Shown one piece after another: positions 33,140 to 45,410 of a DNA stretch of 64,000 nt. The DNA lies in NCBI GenBank assembly GCA_033030425.1, contig JAUFSD010000003.1, positions 2,852,001-2,916,000 on the forward strand, written 5' to 3'. The notes below the pieces were generated by a model. The model searched no databases and had not been told where the DNA came from. It saw only the letters and a program-made list of their open reading frames with translations. The translations under genes and the position numbers were made by a program. This DNA comes from Verpa conica. Taxonomy: Eukaryota; Ascomycota; Pezizomycetes; Pezizales; Morchellaceae. Numbering within the stretch: the stretch's first letter is position 1; every line of letters starts with the position of its first letter.

Positions 33140-36100
33140 TCACCCGAATACAGATCTATTAAAGAATCTGTGTACTTTTCTCGCCGCCTCAGGTCCTATC
33201 ATTGCAGCTATTTCATTCTCTTCCATATTACTTAACTCTATAATATTTTCCGTATCTAACATAACATTCCTATAATTCTTAGATGTAATTCCAGGGATTG
33301 CTCGCAGAATATCCTAACAAGTATGTCTATTAGGACCTTCTTTATATCAAAGGATTAGTTAGAGCGGAAGGTATTCTTACTTGTGGAGCTTGGTTATGTG
33401 TATTCGCAGGGTCTTCTCCGTCCTCGAGGCCTATTTTGACAGCTGCTATCGGATCAGGTTCTACTTGGCCTTTCTGAGCATTTTATCTCGAGGTTAATTA
33501 TATTTCCTACTAATATTTGATAGTGAGTCAGAAATACCTTTAGCTCTTCAAAGATCTCTGCGGTTTGGTAGGGGCTAGATGACCATATAATCTTTATCCT
33601 CGGGAACGCAATCGTCAGAAGTACAAGTTTTGACTGAAGATCATGTTGCCCAACAGTCGATGTCAAGTCTGCGAATGGCTAGCTCCCCCAAAGTTCCTAT
33701 ATTAGAATCTTTAGAGACGGGTGAGATTCAGTGACAAATATACCTCCAGATTAAACGATTTATTCTGATCAAATTCGATCAACAGCATAGGAGACTTATA
33801 ATGTAACAACATCGTCTCACACTGGTTATAAAGCCTCCCGTCCTTAAACGATCCGATCAAGTCCTTGATTGACTTCCTCTCGACACATATCTCAGGCGAG
33901 AGTATGTAGTCACCCACTGTCAACATGCACGGTACAACCAAGGTATTGCGTGCGTGAAGAAGCGAAGGAAGTGAGCTGCGAAATTCACGAACGTCAACGA
34001 TGACTCGTGGTGGTTCGGCGGTTGCAATAAGGCATCCCCCACCAGCTATCCTAGTGCTGACTGTTCTAAGAAACATCTCTTGTGGGTCTTCTACACCTTT
34101 CGAGTCGAGGGTGAGGGTTATTGACATGGTCTACCAAGTACGTCAGTGACTATTTAACCCGCTAGTTCTGTAGGAATATTCACCCCCTTTTCACGAATCA
34201 ACTTCGCGAATGCATCCTTCTCCTTCCGTACGGTGCTCAAATAGCGCTGCTCCTCTACTGAGTTCCCGTAGTACATAAAATAGACCCTGATATTCCGGTC
34301 GCTATGCGAACTCCGGTACACCTTTCTCAAAAATCCATTAGCCACTCCATATTACATATTGGTGAGCTGTACAAAATAACTTACCTCAACCCTTCTAATA
34401 AACGCCGGGTCCAGCTCATACATAATTACATACCTGGGTTTTAACTCCTCCAAAACCCGCTCATCCATATCCCCATCATACGGATGCACAACAATCAAAT
34501 CTCCCATCTCATACGGCTCAAAATAATCCTCCATATTTTCAAATGGATCTGTCCCAATCTCTTGTTTAAGTGCCTGCTCCTCTTCCGTCGGCTTCATCCC
34601 AAATAGTAACTCTGCTACACCCGAAGGCTGGTCTTCAGTTATCGTAATAACACCACTGACACCACGAGCTGGACCAGATACAGCACTTGCACCCCCTCGG
34701 ACTCGCCTCCGTTTATTAGGTGGTGCCTTCCCACGGAAGGAGCTTGGCTGTTGGCGAGGGTCATCTGAAGAGGAATTACCTCGCACCCTTTGGTCTTCGG
34801 CGAATAGAGAAGCGCTGATTTTACTAAAGTCATGCTTCCAGGCAAGATATCCACGGAGTCGTCGCCGCATCATGAATGCTGCTGACGCTTCTTTCTTTAA
34901 GCCTTCACCAGTATCGTCTTCTTTAACGTCTTCTACAGGACGTTCATTCATTGTCTGTAGATACTCTCGTAACTGACGGCATGTTTTTTCGTCGCTACAC
35001 ATTATAAGTGTAGTCCCGTATGTTGAATCATGAGGTACTGGATTAAAGTGGATATCCCTTTCGATTTCTTCTAGTACATCTGCTAGTAATGACCACTTCG
35101 GCTGTTCTTCTAGAACTGGCTGAAGAGACGACGGAATCTCGCCTGTGGGGTTGTTATTGATCGCAGCTTTGCTCGCAGTACCTATGTACACGCGTGCCTT
35201 CGCCACACTAAATATAGTATGGGCAGCATCCATAAAGAGCCATGGGGACTGTGACTGTCGTGTTGACCCCGGCAGTGGAGAATGCGTTGCAAGAATCGTT
35301 TCAAGATGTTGGTAAAATGTAACGCAATCATACGTCAACAAAGAATGCAATATCCCCCTCAATACCGTCAAATCATTCACAATCTGCCTCGTCTTCCAAC
35401 TAACTCTATGCCACACCGGATCCAACTGTCGCCTTATAATAACATCAAAGCTCTTATGCAACGCGCTATCGATATTCCAGTCCTCCATATCGAGCACTGT
35501 ATTTCCCTTTTTGAGCTCAGATATAGAAACCTCTATACACTCGAGTACCGCAGTCTGAATCTCCCGCATTGAGTCTGTCATTGCTACTTCAAGCTCGACC
35601 ACCTCGGCTTTTTTCACCTCAAGTGACTTAGCAACAGTTATGTGGAAGCGTGGCCAGAGCGAGGGCTTGCGGAGAAAGAGATTACGCATCATTGTTGCAA
35701 GGGGGGCGAAGCCAGTGCAAAAGGGTTCGGGATTATCAGAGAAGGCTTTAATAAAGCCGGTTCTATTCTTTTGGCGAAAGATCCGAAGAATAAATGCCTC
35801 TAGAGAGGTTGCAATTACTCTGAAGTAGTGATATTAGTATCTGATATTATTAGAAAACCTGAGTACATAGAAGACATACCTGTCTGAATGAAGAACAACA
35901 AGCCCGGTAATACTCTCAGGGTTAAGTAAGTCTTGGTACTGTTAGAAGGCATCCACAGTAATCTAGATTTTGATACCATACTCGTTAATAAATCAACCAC
36001 CAATATCCTTGAAGTCACCGAGAATATTCCACCCTTAGTATACAGCTTCTCCCTACCACTACCATCAGTAACTTATTCCACCCACAATAACCAAGTTCAT

Positions 36101-36524
36101 ACCTTGCCCCCACGCTCTGACTTTCTGTATTAACAATACTCAATCCCCTCGCCTTCACAGCCTGGGATACCGCAGCCTGCTCCGCCAATGCTATTCAAGC
36201 CACAAGTCAGTATACCATACCCCAAGCATACAACATGGCCAATCCCACCCTCTCCAATCCATCCATTCTCTCTCTCGTTTGCGCCAACTAGTACAATCAA
36301 ATTATCCCCCGCAGCATCGTGTGCGTGGAGAAAATTCGTAACAACACGGAGGAGACCGAGTCCGCGAGCTAGGATTACGAGTTCATCTTCTTGGGTGATT
36401 TCCTGGAATAGGTCTTTTTGGTATTCCTAGTAGTGTTAGTAGTCTTGCGGGGATTCTATATGAGGAGGCTTACCAGTGGTAGGGAGAGCTTGACTTGATT
36501 CTGGGAGGACTCGGGGGTTGCCAT
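33140..36524 (-). CDS. RAD1: XPF/RAD1 structure-specific endonuclease catalytic subunit
   Basis: Forms the XPF-ERCC1 (Rad1-Rad10) nuclease that cuts 5' of lesions in nucleotide excision repair and trims flaps in recombination. Eleven exons: 36524-36474, 36426-36249, 36190-36103, 36052-35982, 35931-35880, 35819-34385, 34321-34184, 34130-33744, 33678-33538, 33473-33381 and 33313-33140. All phases agree and the product is 935 aa. The N-terminal degenerate helicase domain begins LPLEYQKDLFQE and includes LARGLGLLRVVTN, ILVVDLLTNLLNPES and TGLVVLHSDR. MRNLFLRKPSLWPRF follows. The nuclease domain has VIVDVREFRSSLP and the active-site ERKSIKDLI (about residue 750), then SSPYQTAEIF. The C-terminal helix-hairpin-helix pair (ILRAIPGIT, RKVHRFF) binds ERCC1 and DNA. 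No intact feature is missing. Confidence 0.95.
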
Positions 36525-37732
36525 TGCTTGTACAAGATCTCAATTCATTCATTCAGTACCTTGAGCTTCGAGTCACAACTATGGAACTACGTAGGGTAAC
36601 AGTGTGAGTAATCTCATCTCATTTAAGACATAGCCAAGAAGCATGGAACCGTTCCTACCAGGAACAAAAAGAATTAGATGCAGGCTACATCATTCGAGTT
36701 ACATAAAATTATATTGGCTAGTATGCTTAGATATAGATATTCCATCGGAAAAATAAATCACAATCACGAGCGAGATCTAATATCTTAAATAGAAAATAAT
36801 TATATTGTACTATATAACCCTAAAGGGAGTCTCGCCAGCAAGTGCAGATACTAAAAATTAAATCTATAAATCTTGATCCTAAATTAGCCGAATGCCCACC
36901 AAGAAACCTCTCGACATCAGAAATAAAGTATAAAATGATATATCCTCAGTGATCTTGGTGTAAAAAGAGAGCGCATTTCCCGAAGGATCGCATACTATCT
37001 ATGTGCATAGATATCATCACAGGAATGGGGTAGTAGAAGCAGAAAGCAGAAAGAAAGTGATAAAACAAACCTTATGTAGTCAGTAGATTCGTCGGTGGGC
37101 TCCGTGAATATATCTCCAAAGTTCTATAGTCTTCCTTCGAATCATCAGCCTTGGCTTGTTTGTAGAGGGAACAACGGTGATAACATTGATAGGAGAGGGA
37201 AGGATGCAGGTGTCAGAATATGTAAGAATAAATATCATAAGTGCCAGTCGACATTTGAGATCAGGCGTGAACTCGCCGAGTTGGCACTCAATCGCAAATT
37301 ATTTCATCACATGAGATCCAGGGCAGGTGGAGGAGGAATCAATGAAAGGGAAAAGAGAGATTGAAGCATACCTGTAGCCAATTCCCCTTCTCATTGTCGC
37401 GTAGGCCAATATTGTGGCTAGCAAGGCACGACAAGGAGAAGGAGGACGTGTTGTTGTTGATGCTGTTGTGTTCCTACTTCATCGAAAAAAAAGTTCTGAA
37501 AAGCCCCTCGCCGCCAAGATATTCCCCTAGGTCTAAAACCCTTAGCTATCAACACCGTCACATCCCCTGTCAGATGCCCACCCACAATATATCAAACAGT
37601 CCGCCAAGCCTATCAATGGCCCCCGGCGAATTTCCAGTGTGCTCTTTTCGATTTCACGATCACGACCATCAGCCATACAACAACCATTACAGCGCCCATA
37701 GACTAACCGGCAACCCTCCAGCACCTTCAAAA
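36525..37732. other. Divergent intergenic region between XPF and eL14
   Basis: 1.2 kb shared by the XPF and eL14 promoters. The 36600-36960 part is very AT-rich. A long open frame at 37361-37813 runs in frame into the eL14 start but has no conserved sequence before MSTEV, so I regard it as leader. No ACGCGT box is present near XPF. Confidence 0.5.
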
Positions 37733-38377
37733 ATGTCCACAGAAGTCCAGACCTCGAATTGGCGGTATGTTCCCGATATATACTCTTCTGATAATTTTGG
37801 CTCTGGGGGTTGAAGTGTTTTGCAGCTTTAGGGGGGTAGAAAGGAAATAGCAATGGAGGATTTTCTTTTCGTGCGTGAAATTCAGCTACTGATAGTTCTT
37901 CCTGGATACAGCCTCGTTCAAGTCGGCCGTGTCGTCCGCCTTGAGGAAGGCCCATACACTGGTAAACTTGCCACCATCGTCGAGGTTATCGATCACAAGC
38001 GTGTATGTACAACCTACACCAACATTAAATCTGAGATTCCACATCCGTCCTCAAACCGAAATTCTGACATCACCATCCTCTAGGTTCTTGTTGATGCCCC
38101 CATCGATACCGGTCTAACCCGCCATGCTGTCCCACTCGCTCACTTAATCCTCACCCCTATCGTCCTGAAAACCCTTCCTCGCGGCGCCCGTACCGGCAAG
38201 GTCACAAAGGTCTGGAATGCAGAGAAGCTCGATGAGCAGTGGAACAAGTCCGCATGGGCGCAGAAGATTGTTGCCAAGGACAGGAGACGGCAGTTGACCG
38301 ACTTTGAGAGATTCCGCGTTATGGTTCTGAGGAAACAGAGGAGATTTGATGTCAGAAAGGCTGCTGCTAAGGCGTAA
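37733..38377 (+). CDS. RPL14: 60S ribosomal protein eL14
   Basis: Structural protein of the large ribosomal subunit. Exons are 37733-37764, 37912-38002 and 38084-38377 with agreeing phases. They give 138 aa, the usual fungal length. The KOW-type N-terminal part reads LVQVGRVVRLEEGPY and TIVEVIDHKRVLVD. HAVPLAHLILTPI and LPRGARTGKV follow. The C-terminus is basic (VMVLRKQRRFDVRKAAAKA). The introns are 147 and 81 nt, longer than most here, as often seen in ribosomal protein genes. It is convergent with CHS5. Confidence 0.95.
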
Positions 38378-39381
38378 AAACTTCCCCTTGAGTCTATCAT
38401 GAAATAAAAAAATGAGAGGGGGTTTTTCATCTTACTTCCAGACGCGCATTACCTTCTGTAAACATAAAAATAGGAAATCCCCAGGGCCTACTGGATTCCA
38501 AAGGCTACGGGGTCATGTGCGGTGGGAAGAGGGATATAGGTCGAAGCTGCGTATTTCAAGATAATGCTGGAATATATGGGTTCTATCTATGGGTTTTCTG
38601 CTTTGTTTTGGAGTTCTTGTTTCTATGTGGAAATCACGCAAAAAATATCACACAAATAACAGTGAAAGCCCACTATTGCGTGTGCGAATTATACCAAATT
38701 CTCGAAAGAGCATCTCTACAGAAATGTGTCAAGTACACAGATAGCTCTATGTATAGCATGAAGTGAAAGAACCGACCAAGTGCACTAGAATCATATGTAG
38801 TAGTGAAATCTCAGATGTCTTCCATAGGGTAACCTGGTTACCTATGAGGTGTCCCCCCCGAGTGATCGCACTATGAAGAGAAAGATTGACCCGTGGCGTC
38901 ACCCACCCCAATACTGTTTTGGCACTCCGGGCTCTACCACCCCTCCTTAAGATTAAGACTACTTGATAGATATAAGGCTAATCAGATGAGCCCGTTCACG
39001 TGGTCACTCTAGCGTAAATAGTAAGAGAACGACATTTCTATAGGGACATCTAGTGTTCTCATTAATACACCTACGTTACGGGTCACTTAACAACATTCTT
39101 GTAGACCATTCCTTAGGTGTACTATTTGATGACTAGCTGGACACCATATTTAGTATATTAAAGCAACTAAAGCCAATACCCCCATTAGAATTCACACAGA
39201 TATAGGAACTGTCTCTTGTCAAATATTATTATTGAGCTCAATAACTAATCTCACGTACGTCAGAAAGTCTCGACCACAAGCCACAAACGTGGCCCAGAAG
39301 GAAACTAAGGAGCTACAAATGTAAGAAGAAATCCAAGCCTTATCAATCATATGATACACTACATCTCCAGATACCCAATAT
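38378..39381. other. Intergenic region between convergent eL14 and CHS5
   Basis: No gene is seen. It contains an imperfect palindrome around 38825-38846 with the perfect core GGTAACCTGGTTACC, a C7 run just after it, and AT-rich sequence. The open frame at 38515-38766 has no recognisable features. Confidence 0.5.
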
Positions 39382-40548
39382 CTAAAGCGCAACATCATCA
39401 AACCCTTCCTCGACCTTCTCTTTCACTTCAGGCACCTTCCCTTCATCCCCATTCCCAGCCTTTTCAGGCTCTGGCGTCTTCGGTTCAGGCTCCGGAGTTT
39501 TCGCTTCTACCTCCGGTTTAGGTTTCTCGACGATTGGTGGTGAAGGTGATTTTGCTGGGCTTTCAACCACGGGAGGGCTAACAATCACTTCCGTTCGTGT
39601 CTCACTAACGGACTGAGTAGGTCGATGTTGAGACTGATGAACAGAGGGTGCTACGCTTGCGCCGGTTTGTGCACGTTCCCGCATCGGCAGTCCCTGTCGC
39701 ATCTTGGATATATCCGCAGTCAAATAAAACTGCCTAACACCAACAATCCTTCCATCCTTCTCACATGCCAGCAACCATTCAGGCCTCACAACAGGGATAT
39801 TCATTTCCTGTGCTCTTTCCCAGCCTTGTCCGCGACCCTCAGTACACACGAAATGCGTAGTATCGATGCGGACAAAATCTTGCAGAGCTTTTGCCCCTAT
39901 TCTTGCAAGAACAATCTCCAGCTCCTCCCGAGTCTCACCGGGCATGACACCTGGACATACAGTAATACCAGAGAGATCCGTCATCTTATGGGTGCGGACT
40001 GTTAGCTTCTCGCTGCTATATGTGCCAGCTGAGGTACGTAGAACAAGGTGGAAGGAGTATTCCGTATCTACGGCCAGCCCGGAAATCTTCGTGCTCGTGT
40101 GTGTAGTCGGGTTTGGTATGGCCCCAGCTTTACTGTTATTCCGATACAATGTTAAAGAGCGTAGGGTTGCGGTAGCAAGTTGAATAGGGTCCCATTCGAG
40201 CACAACGGAGGTTTGAGTGGCATTGCGAACACGGAGTACAGGGCGGGAAGGGGATGAGATCCCGTAGAGATTATAGATTTCTTCTTGCAGTGAGTGGAAT
40301 GCGTCGCGTTGGGCGGCTTCGGCTGTGTGGTTACGAGATACTTGGATGTCTACTATAGAGCCACTAGAGATTCCGGCAGGAAGGAGTACAGATGGGAACT
40401 CGATCTATGGGTGAGTAGTAGTTAGCTTCTATTTTGGGTGAGATTTGTGAGCTCATAGCGTTGGGGTAAATAGTACCATGCGTTTTTCCTCCGTAAGGAG
40501 GATTGCAAGACCTGCATCGACTTTTCCAACAGTGAGAGATATGAGCAT
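39382..40548 (-). CDS. CHS5: CHS5-like exomer scaffold (FN3-BRCT protein)
   Basis: Core of the exomer coat, which sorts chitin synthase and other cargo from the trans-Golgi to the surface. Exons are 40548-40477 and 40404-39382, giving 364 aa. The N-terminal dimerisation segment starts MLISLTVGKVDAGLA. A fibronectin type III domain follows (RPVLRVRN, VVLEWDPI, DTEYSFHLVLRT), then a BRCT domain (ITVCPGVMPGETREE, TTHFVCTE, PVVRPEWLLAC). This FN3-BRCT pair after such an N-terminus is diagnostic. The C-terminal tail is short and rich in Pro/Glu/Lys (TPEPEPKTPEPE); the yeast protein has a much longer Lys/Glu-rich tail. The two acidic clusters at the very end recall the conserved C-terminal acidic motif. 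Confidence 0.92.
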
Positions 40549-41681
40549 TGTAGAAACTTTGCCAGTAGGAGCTTAAGGTGAGGTGAATAAGTGGAGGATA
40601 GCTCTTGAGGGGGAGGGGTTGGAGGTTCAAATGGAGTGAAGAAGTGGTTTGGTGTTTACTGGATGTCAGCCCCACAGTAGTCGCAGGGGTACAGGTGGGT
40701 GGCTTCACTACTCGTTAGCGAGCCGCATCACCAGCCATCACGCTACTAGATAGATCGTCATGACAGCTAGCTATTTCCAAGCGATCAATGTCAGAATCAA
40801 CAACCGCCGGCCGATAGATTTGACTAGAAGATATATATAACCATAGCTATTAAAGATAAAAATAAACGGTGAGTTTTTATGCACCTCCAAGTCATCAATC
40901 CTTAGATATTCTAGATTTGACATTAAACATTGAGTAGGATATGAAAATATACATATAGGTACATGTAGTTCTTCTGAGACCTAGCTTCGGGGTAAACTAG
41001 ACCTCAGTATACATCTGCTGTTGATCAAGTTTGAGCTTCTAGCTTCGGGAGTTAAGAATCGGGGTCTGGTTACTGCCTAGCTGTTAGTATAAGGTGGGTG
41101 AGGTGATAATGCACTGTTTTTTGTGCGTTTGACACCTCTACTAAGGGGCTAAGGAATTGTGTTTCTTTGCCACTATTGGCTACTTTTTGCACTTTTATAT
41201 TGTTCTTATTACATTAAAGCATTAGAATCTGTTGCTATACGCTCTATTCGAAATCCTATTTATTGCGTTATCTGGTTTTATAGTAGTATTTATAGGTAGC
41301 CTCCTCGTACATAGATTTTTATAAATTCAGTTTAGTTATGAGATTAGTTCCTAGAGAGTGGAATCAAATGACTACAGTTATGTGGTGTGCGTGTAGGGGC
41401 CGGGCATGAGACTAAGTTGGTATTTCCTGTTGATATGGGACTAAAAAGCCTTAGTAGTCAGAATTTCTAATTATTACGTACCGTTTAGCTACTCCTATTC
41501 CTACTAAAACTTTCTGCTCCTAGTGTCTATGTCATAACACCTAAACGCTAATGAATCATTTTTTAGTACTTAAACCACAGTCACCCCAAAGTCTTCTGCC
41601 TTTCCGGTATCTTTTATACTTTACGGTTCTGTTTCCTTCATAGTCGCTACAGATAAATCTCAACATCCACTCATAACCATA
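40549..41681. other. Divergent intergenic region between CHS5 and the coiled-coil gene
   Basis: AT-rich promoter DNA, 1.1 kb. No RNA gene, mobile element or further coding sequence is supported. Confidence 0.5.
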
Positions 41682-44246
41682 ATGTCATCTTCTTCCGAAG
41701 ATCCTACTTATGTAGGTGATCTAGACGAATGGATGTCGATTGATACTACATCTTTCAGTAGGTTGGATGCTGAGGTAACAGAAATCAATGTAGCTATATC
41801 CCTCCTCCTCCATAATACATTACTCACTGGCCAAATAACTGACTTCTTTATTTAACTTAAAGGACAATATTCGCACACTTGATTGCGCTCTGTTCGATGC
41901 TTTACATGATACACGAGACTTATCAGCTAAAGTGGAGGCCATAGTAAAGGAGCAAGAACACTTCAAGAATTCTATAGCGGCTCTTGAATGCTCCGAAAAT
42001 AGACATGATAGGAAGCTTTCAGACCTCGAAGCGAGTAATAATATTCACATAAAAAATCATTCTGTAAGAAAATCCCAACTTCTATATTAATATTATGAAT
42101 TTATTCTAATATCTTTGTATAGTTAATTGTTGCCAGCCAGAACAAACTGGAAACAGGCCTAGAGAAGGTGCAAGGTCTTGAAAAGGGAATTCAAACTCAG
42201 ACTCAAGATCTGGTTGATAAGGAAATCCTTCGCTTTGACACGAAGTTTGCAGAAAATGTGAAAATGACCAGTCATATTCTGGATACTGAGGCTAAAGTAA
42301 GCATACCCACCTACACCAATACAAGTAACACCCTAATATACCCAAAACTACTAAGTAATCAATGGCACTTATGTAGAAAGTGAGAGAAGGTGTATCGAAC
42401 CTAGAAATAGAAATAATAAAATCAAGCAATGAGTTAGAGGCAGAGCTAGTAGTCCAAACCGAGGCTCTAGGAGGGCGAATTCAAACGCTTTCAGACCAGA
42501 CTAGATGTTCAATTAGCTCTTTGAGAGAAACTATCGACGTAATTATATACCATTGCATTGGCTAAAAGTCTACATGGCTACTAATAACCACCTAATCACA
42601 TAGAACCTCCAAGGGAATCTGTCTCACAATAACGGTCACATGGCTAACCTCGTTCAGGACCAAAAGAACCTCAAACAGGAAGTTGATACTTTCAAGCGGA
42701 AAACATGCAGCGAAGATTTGAGAACTAAAAAATCTATTGAAATACAGAACACGAGATTCTCACACCATAGGCTTGAAATTGGGAGAATTTCCAAGGATTT
42801 GGAGAGCCTGAAAGGGACAACAAATATATGCAATGAGCAGTACTCTATGATGGTTAAGGCAGTACAAGATTCAAAACTCGAAGGAGAAGCGCTTAAAGCT
42901 AAGGGGCTGGTTCTTTTGGATATATCTGATCAGGTCCAGGTATTTTCTTCCCTATACAATTAAAATTGGGCCTTGAGCAGTGTGCTTACCATTCCATTGA
43001 TAATTACCAGTCTCTCATGGAGATGACAAAAACTCAGATTGAAGACCTCAGAGAGCAGGTATTGGCACAGGAAATAAGATACGAGGGGAGAGTAGTAGCA
43101 ATAGAAGATCGAGTTAAGACCAAGCTGATGGACAGAGACTCTTTTGACGCCCTCCGTTTGGAGGTTCTCGAGTTGTCTAAAAATGCTTCCACAAAGACTA
43201 TAGAAGAAGCCTTGAGAAATATCAAGATCCAGGAGGAAAAACTAAGAGGTGATGCCTTTCATTTTTCAGCTACAGAAAGATCGAAAGAAATCACAGCCCA
43301 AGTCGAAGGACACACTACACTAAAAATGAAGGAGTTCACCCAAACACAAGAGTCAAAGTTCAAAGATGATATCAACTCCCTCGAAACCAATATTTTGGTT
43401 AAGGTTGATAACCTAATCAAAAAAATTGTTAGCGACTATCTTGAAAATTATCAAAAACAATTCGAAACCACTATGGAAACCAAGGTCGCAGCTCAAGTTA
43501 TAGAGCAAGTGAGATCCAGAGAGGCCAGATATGGGACCATACTCGTACCCCAAACCACAGAGCAAGTGAAGACTCAAGAGAGAGTGTGTCAAATAAACGG
43601 CTTGAAAAATTTAGATGAATATACCTCAATGCAAATCAGTAGCCAAGTCGAAGAACTTTCAAAAGAAGTTGAGGATCAAGTCCTAGAACGAGTCGGAGGT
43701 TCAGTCCGCAAAAACCTCGAGCAGCTTGATAAAATCAACCGTCGCCTCTTTCAGACGGTCCATCTCACTATCCCCTAATAAATTTATATCACTAACAAGA
43801 GCATTCTATAGAAACCCAACACAGCGCACAAAATTCATCTACTTATATCCCACTTCGTCGCCTCCTCTCTCGTCGACAACACCCTCGATCTCCCCAGCGA
43901 TGTCAGGGAATACAGCAACAGACTCATAACCTACCACCCTAGGCTTTCTAGAGGCGCGAAAAAGTTCTTTACCGGTGCATTAAGAGAAAATTCCAAGATA
44001 GAAGCCGACATAATTACTGGTGAACTACTGGATGAAGCCTCACTCCCGAATGAAATCCCGGTACTCTCGGTAATATGCGCTCTCTTAGATGTTGAGAATC
44101 CCCTTGCAAGGGCAACATATAGCGAGATGCTTAGATACGTTATAGGAGAGAGGGTAGGTTTTTTGTGATGCCTTATATATTTCCGATGTCACGTTAACAA
44201 AAGCCAGATCGACTTTGGGGAGATTTTAGAGCTTATTAATCTCTAA
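41682..44246 (+). CDS. Coiled-coil protein of unknown function; all introns phase 0
   Basis: I do not recognise this protein. Eight exons are proposed: 41682-41774, 41863-42063, 42123-42296, 42377-42538, 42604-42939, 42981-43757, 43812-44153 and 44208-44246 (707 aa). Every exon is a multiple of three, so every intron is phase 0. Three junctions are weak: intron 5 is only 41 nt (or 47 nt with a GTCCAG donor), intron 6 uses GTCCAT, and the last acceptor is one of two choices. After a Ser/Asp-rich start the protein is almost all predicted coiled coil with heptad-like Leu/Ile/Lys/Glu pattern (KVQGLEKGIQTQT, SSNELEAEL, LEVLELSKNAS). The last 120 residues are more globular and helical (LLISHFVASSLVDNTLDL, LSVICALLDV). 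It resembles many filament or tether proteins by composition only, so no function is assigned. Confidence 0.6.
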
Positions 44247-44413
44247 CAGAGCTGTGGAATGAATGAATGAATCAATAAGTATAAGAGAGCTGTGGGTGTA
44301 GAACGACTTAGTTCGACTTTGGAATTTTTTCTGTTTTTAGCATATACTGGTTGAGATGGACGAAGGAGTGTATGGGTCAAAAGTAGGCAAATAATAAATT
44401 TATTTTCCTCCTA

Positions 44414-44957
44414 TTGTGGGGGGACAAAAATAACCGTGGATTACATAGTGACAACAACCCACACCACCAAAATTCAACAAGCTTATAAGACAAAGATGAG
44501 AACTTTATACACATGACCAAATGCATTATTGGGAGCCCTCTATGCCAGGGAGAAAATTCACTGTGCCATTTGGGAGTTTCTATCCACAGGGTGCCTTAGT
44601 AGCTAAAAACCACTTTATGATTTTTATTAGGTATTTTTATTCAGTAGAAAGTAACACTATGAGGATACCACATTGGATTTTATTTAATATGCACCAAATA
44701 ATAGCCAGAAAGAAGGGATTTTGTTGAAGCAGTGGATCCTGCTGTATCAAGTCTTTTTTTGTGGCCATAAAGAACCCACAATACAGTAAGCCTGGGTAAT
44801 CAACAAGACATTTTTCCATGGTATAAATGTTTACATAGGACTATTCTTTAGGCCAATAAATTATTTGACTGACATATTTACTCTTGTGGTTGTAGTGGTA
44901 CTTTTAGATTTCTGTGTTTTTTGAGGTGTCGATCCGGTTATTTTTGTCCCCCCACAA
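44414..44957. mobile_element. MITE-like non-autonomous DNA transposon with perfect TIRs and TA target duplication
   Basis: The termini are perfect inverted repeats of 23 bp (44414-44436 and 44935-44957), beginning TTGTGGGGGGACAAAAATAA. Each end is flanked by TA (44412-44413 and 44958-44959), the duplication typical of the Tc1/mariner/pogo superfamily. The 544-bp element is AT-rich inside. It also has loosely complementary CA-rich/TG-rich stretches just inside the ends. It encodes no transposase; internal frames of 60-70 codons are unconvincing. It lies between the convergent coiled-coil gene and MsrA. Confidence 0.85.
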
Positions 44958-45410
44958 TACTCTCCAAAGACTGGCCTACGATATATGATCTTTTTGGTTC
45001 TTTCAAGCTCTTCCTTTACGCTACGTATATTTCTAATACTATTTCTACCTTCCAGACATCCGGGCTACATTTTCTTAGGGAAACTGGTTGACATAGCTAG
45101 GAGCTAATTGGTCGAGTGATAAACTGTGAATTTATATAGTACTGGCAATCCCCCGTTAGTTCCATTAAGCCCATAGCCTAATGTGATAAGGGTTAACAAG
45201 GGAATATTATTATGCTCGAGTGTTATAAAAGTAGCTCTAGAAATATCTAATAGTGCCGCTACCCCCATCCGAGATGGAACGCTTATGATTTCTCTTAATT
45301 CATATTTATGTTTAACACTCTTTACCTAAGCCTACACCGTCAAGAATTTCCAAATCGTACTAAGCCATAAAGGAATAAATATCCACCTCCCACAACTCCC
45401 TTGCTCCCAG

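Noticed and set aside
37361..37813. 150-codon open frame running into eL14
   Set aside because: Only the part after 37733 is conserved; the upstream part is unconserved low-complexity sequence and most likely leader.
38825..38846. GGTAACC-T-GGTTACC palindrome considered as a transposon end
   Set aside because: Both arms adjoin with no interior element; it is only a short palindrome.
44521..44819. Open frames inside the MITE on both strands
   Set aside because: 60-70 codons, no transposase motifs, typical chance frames in AT-rich DNA.
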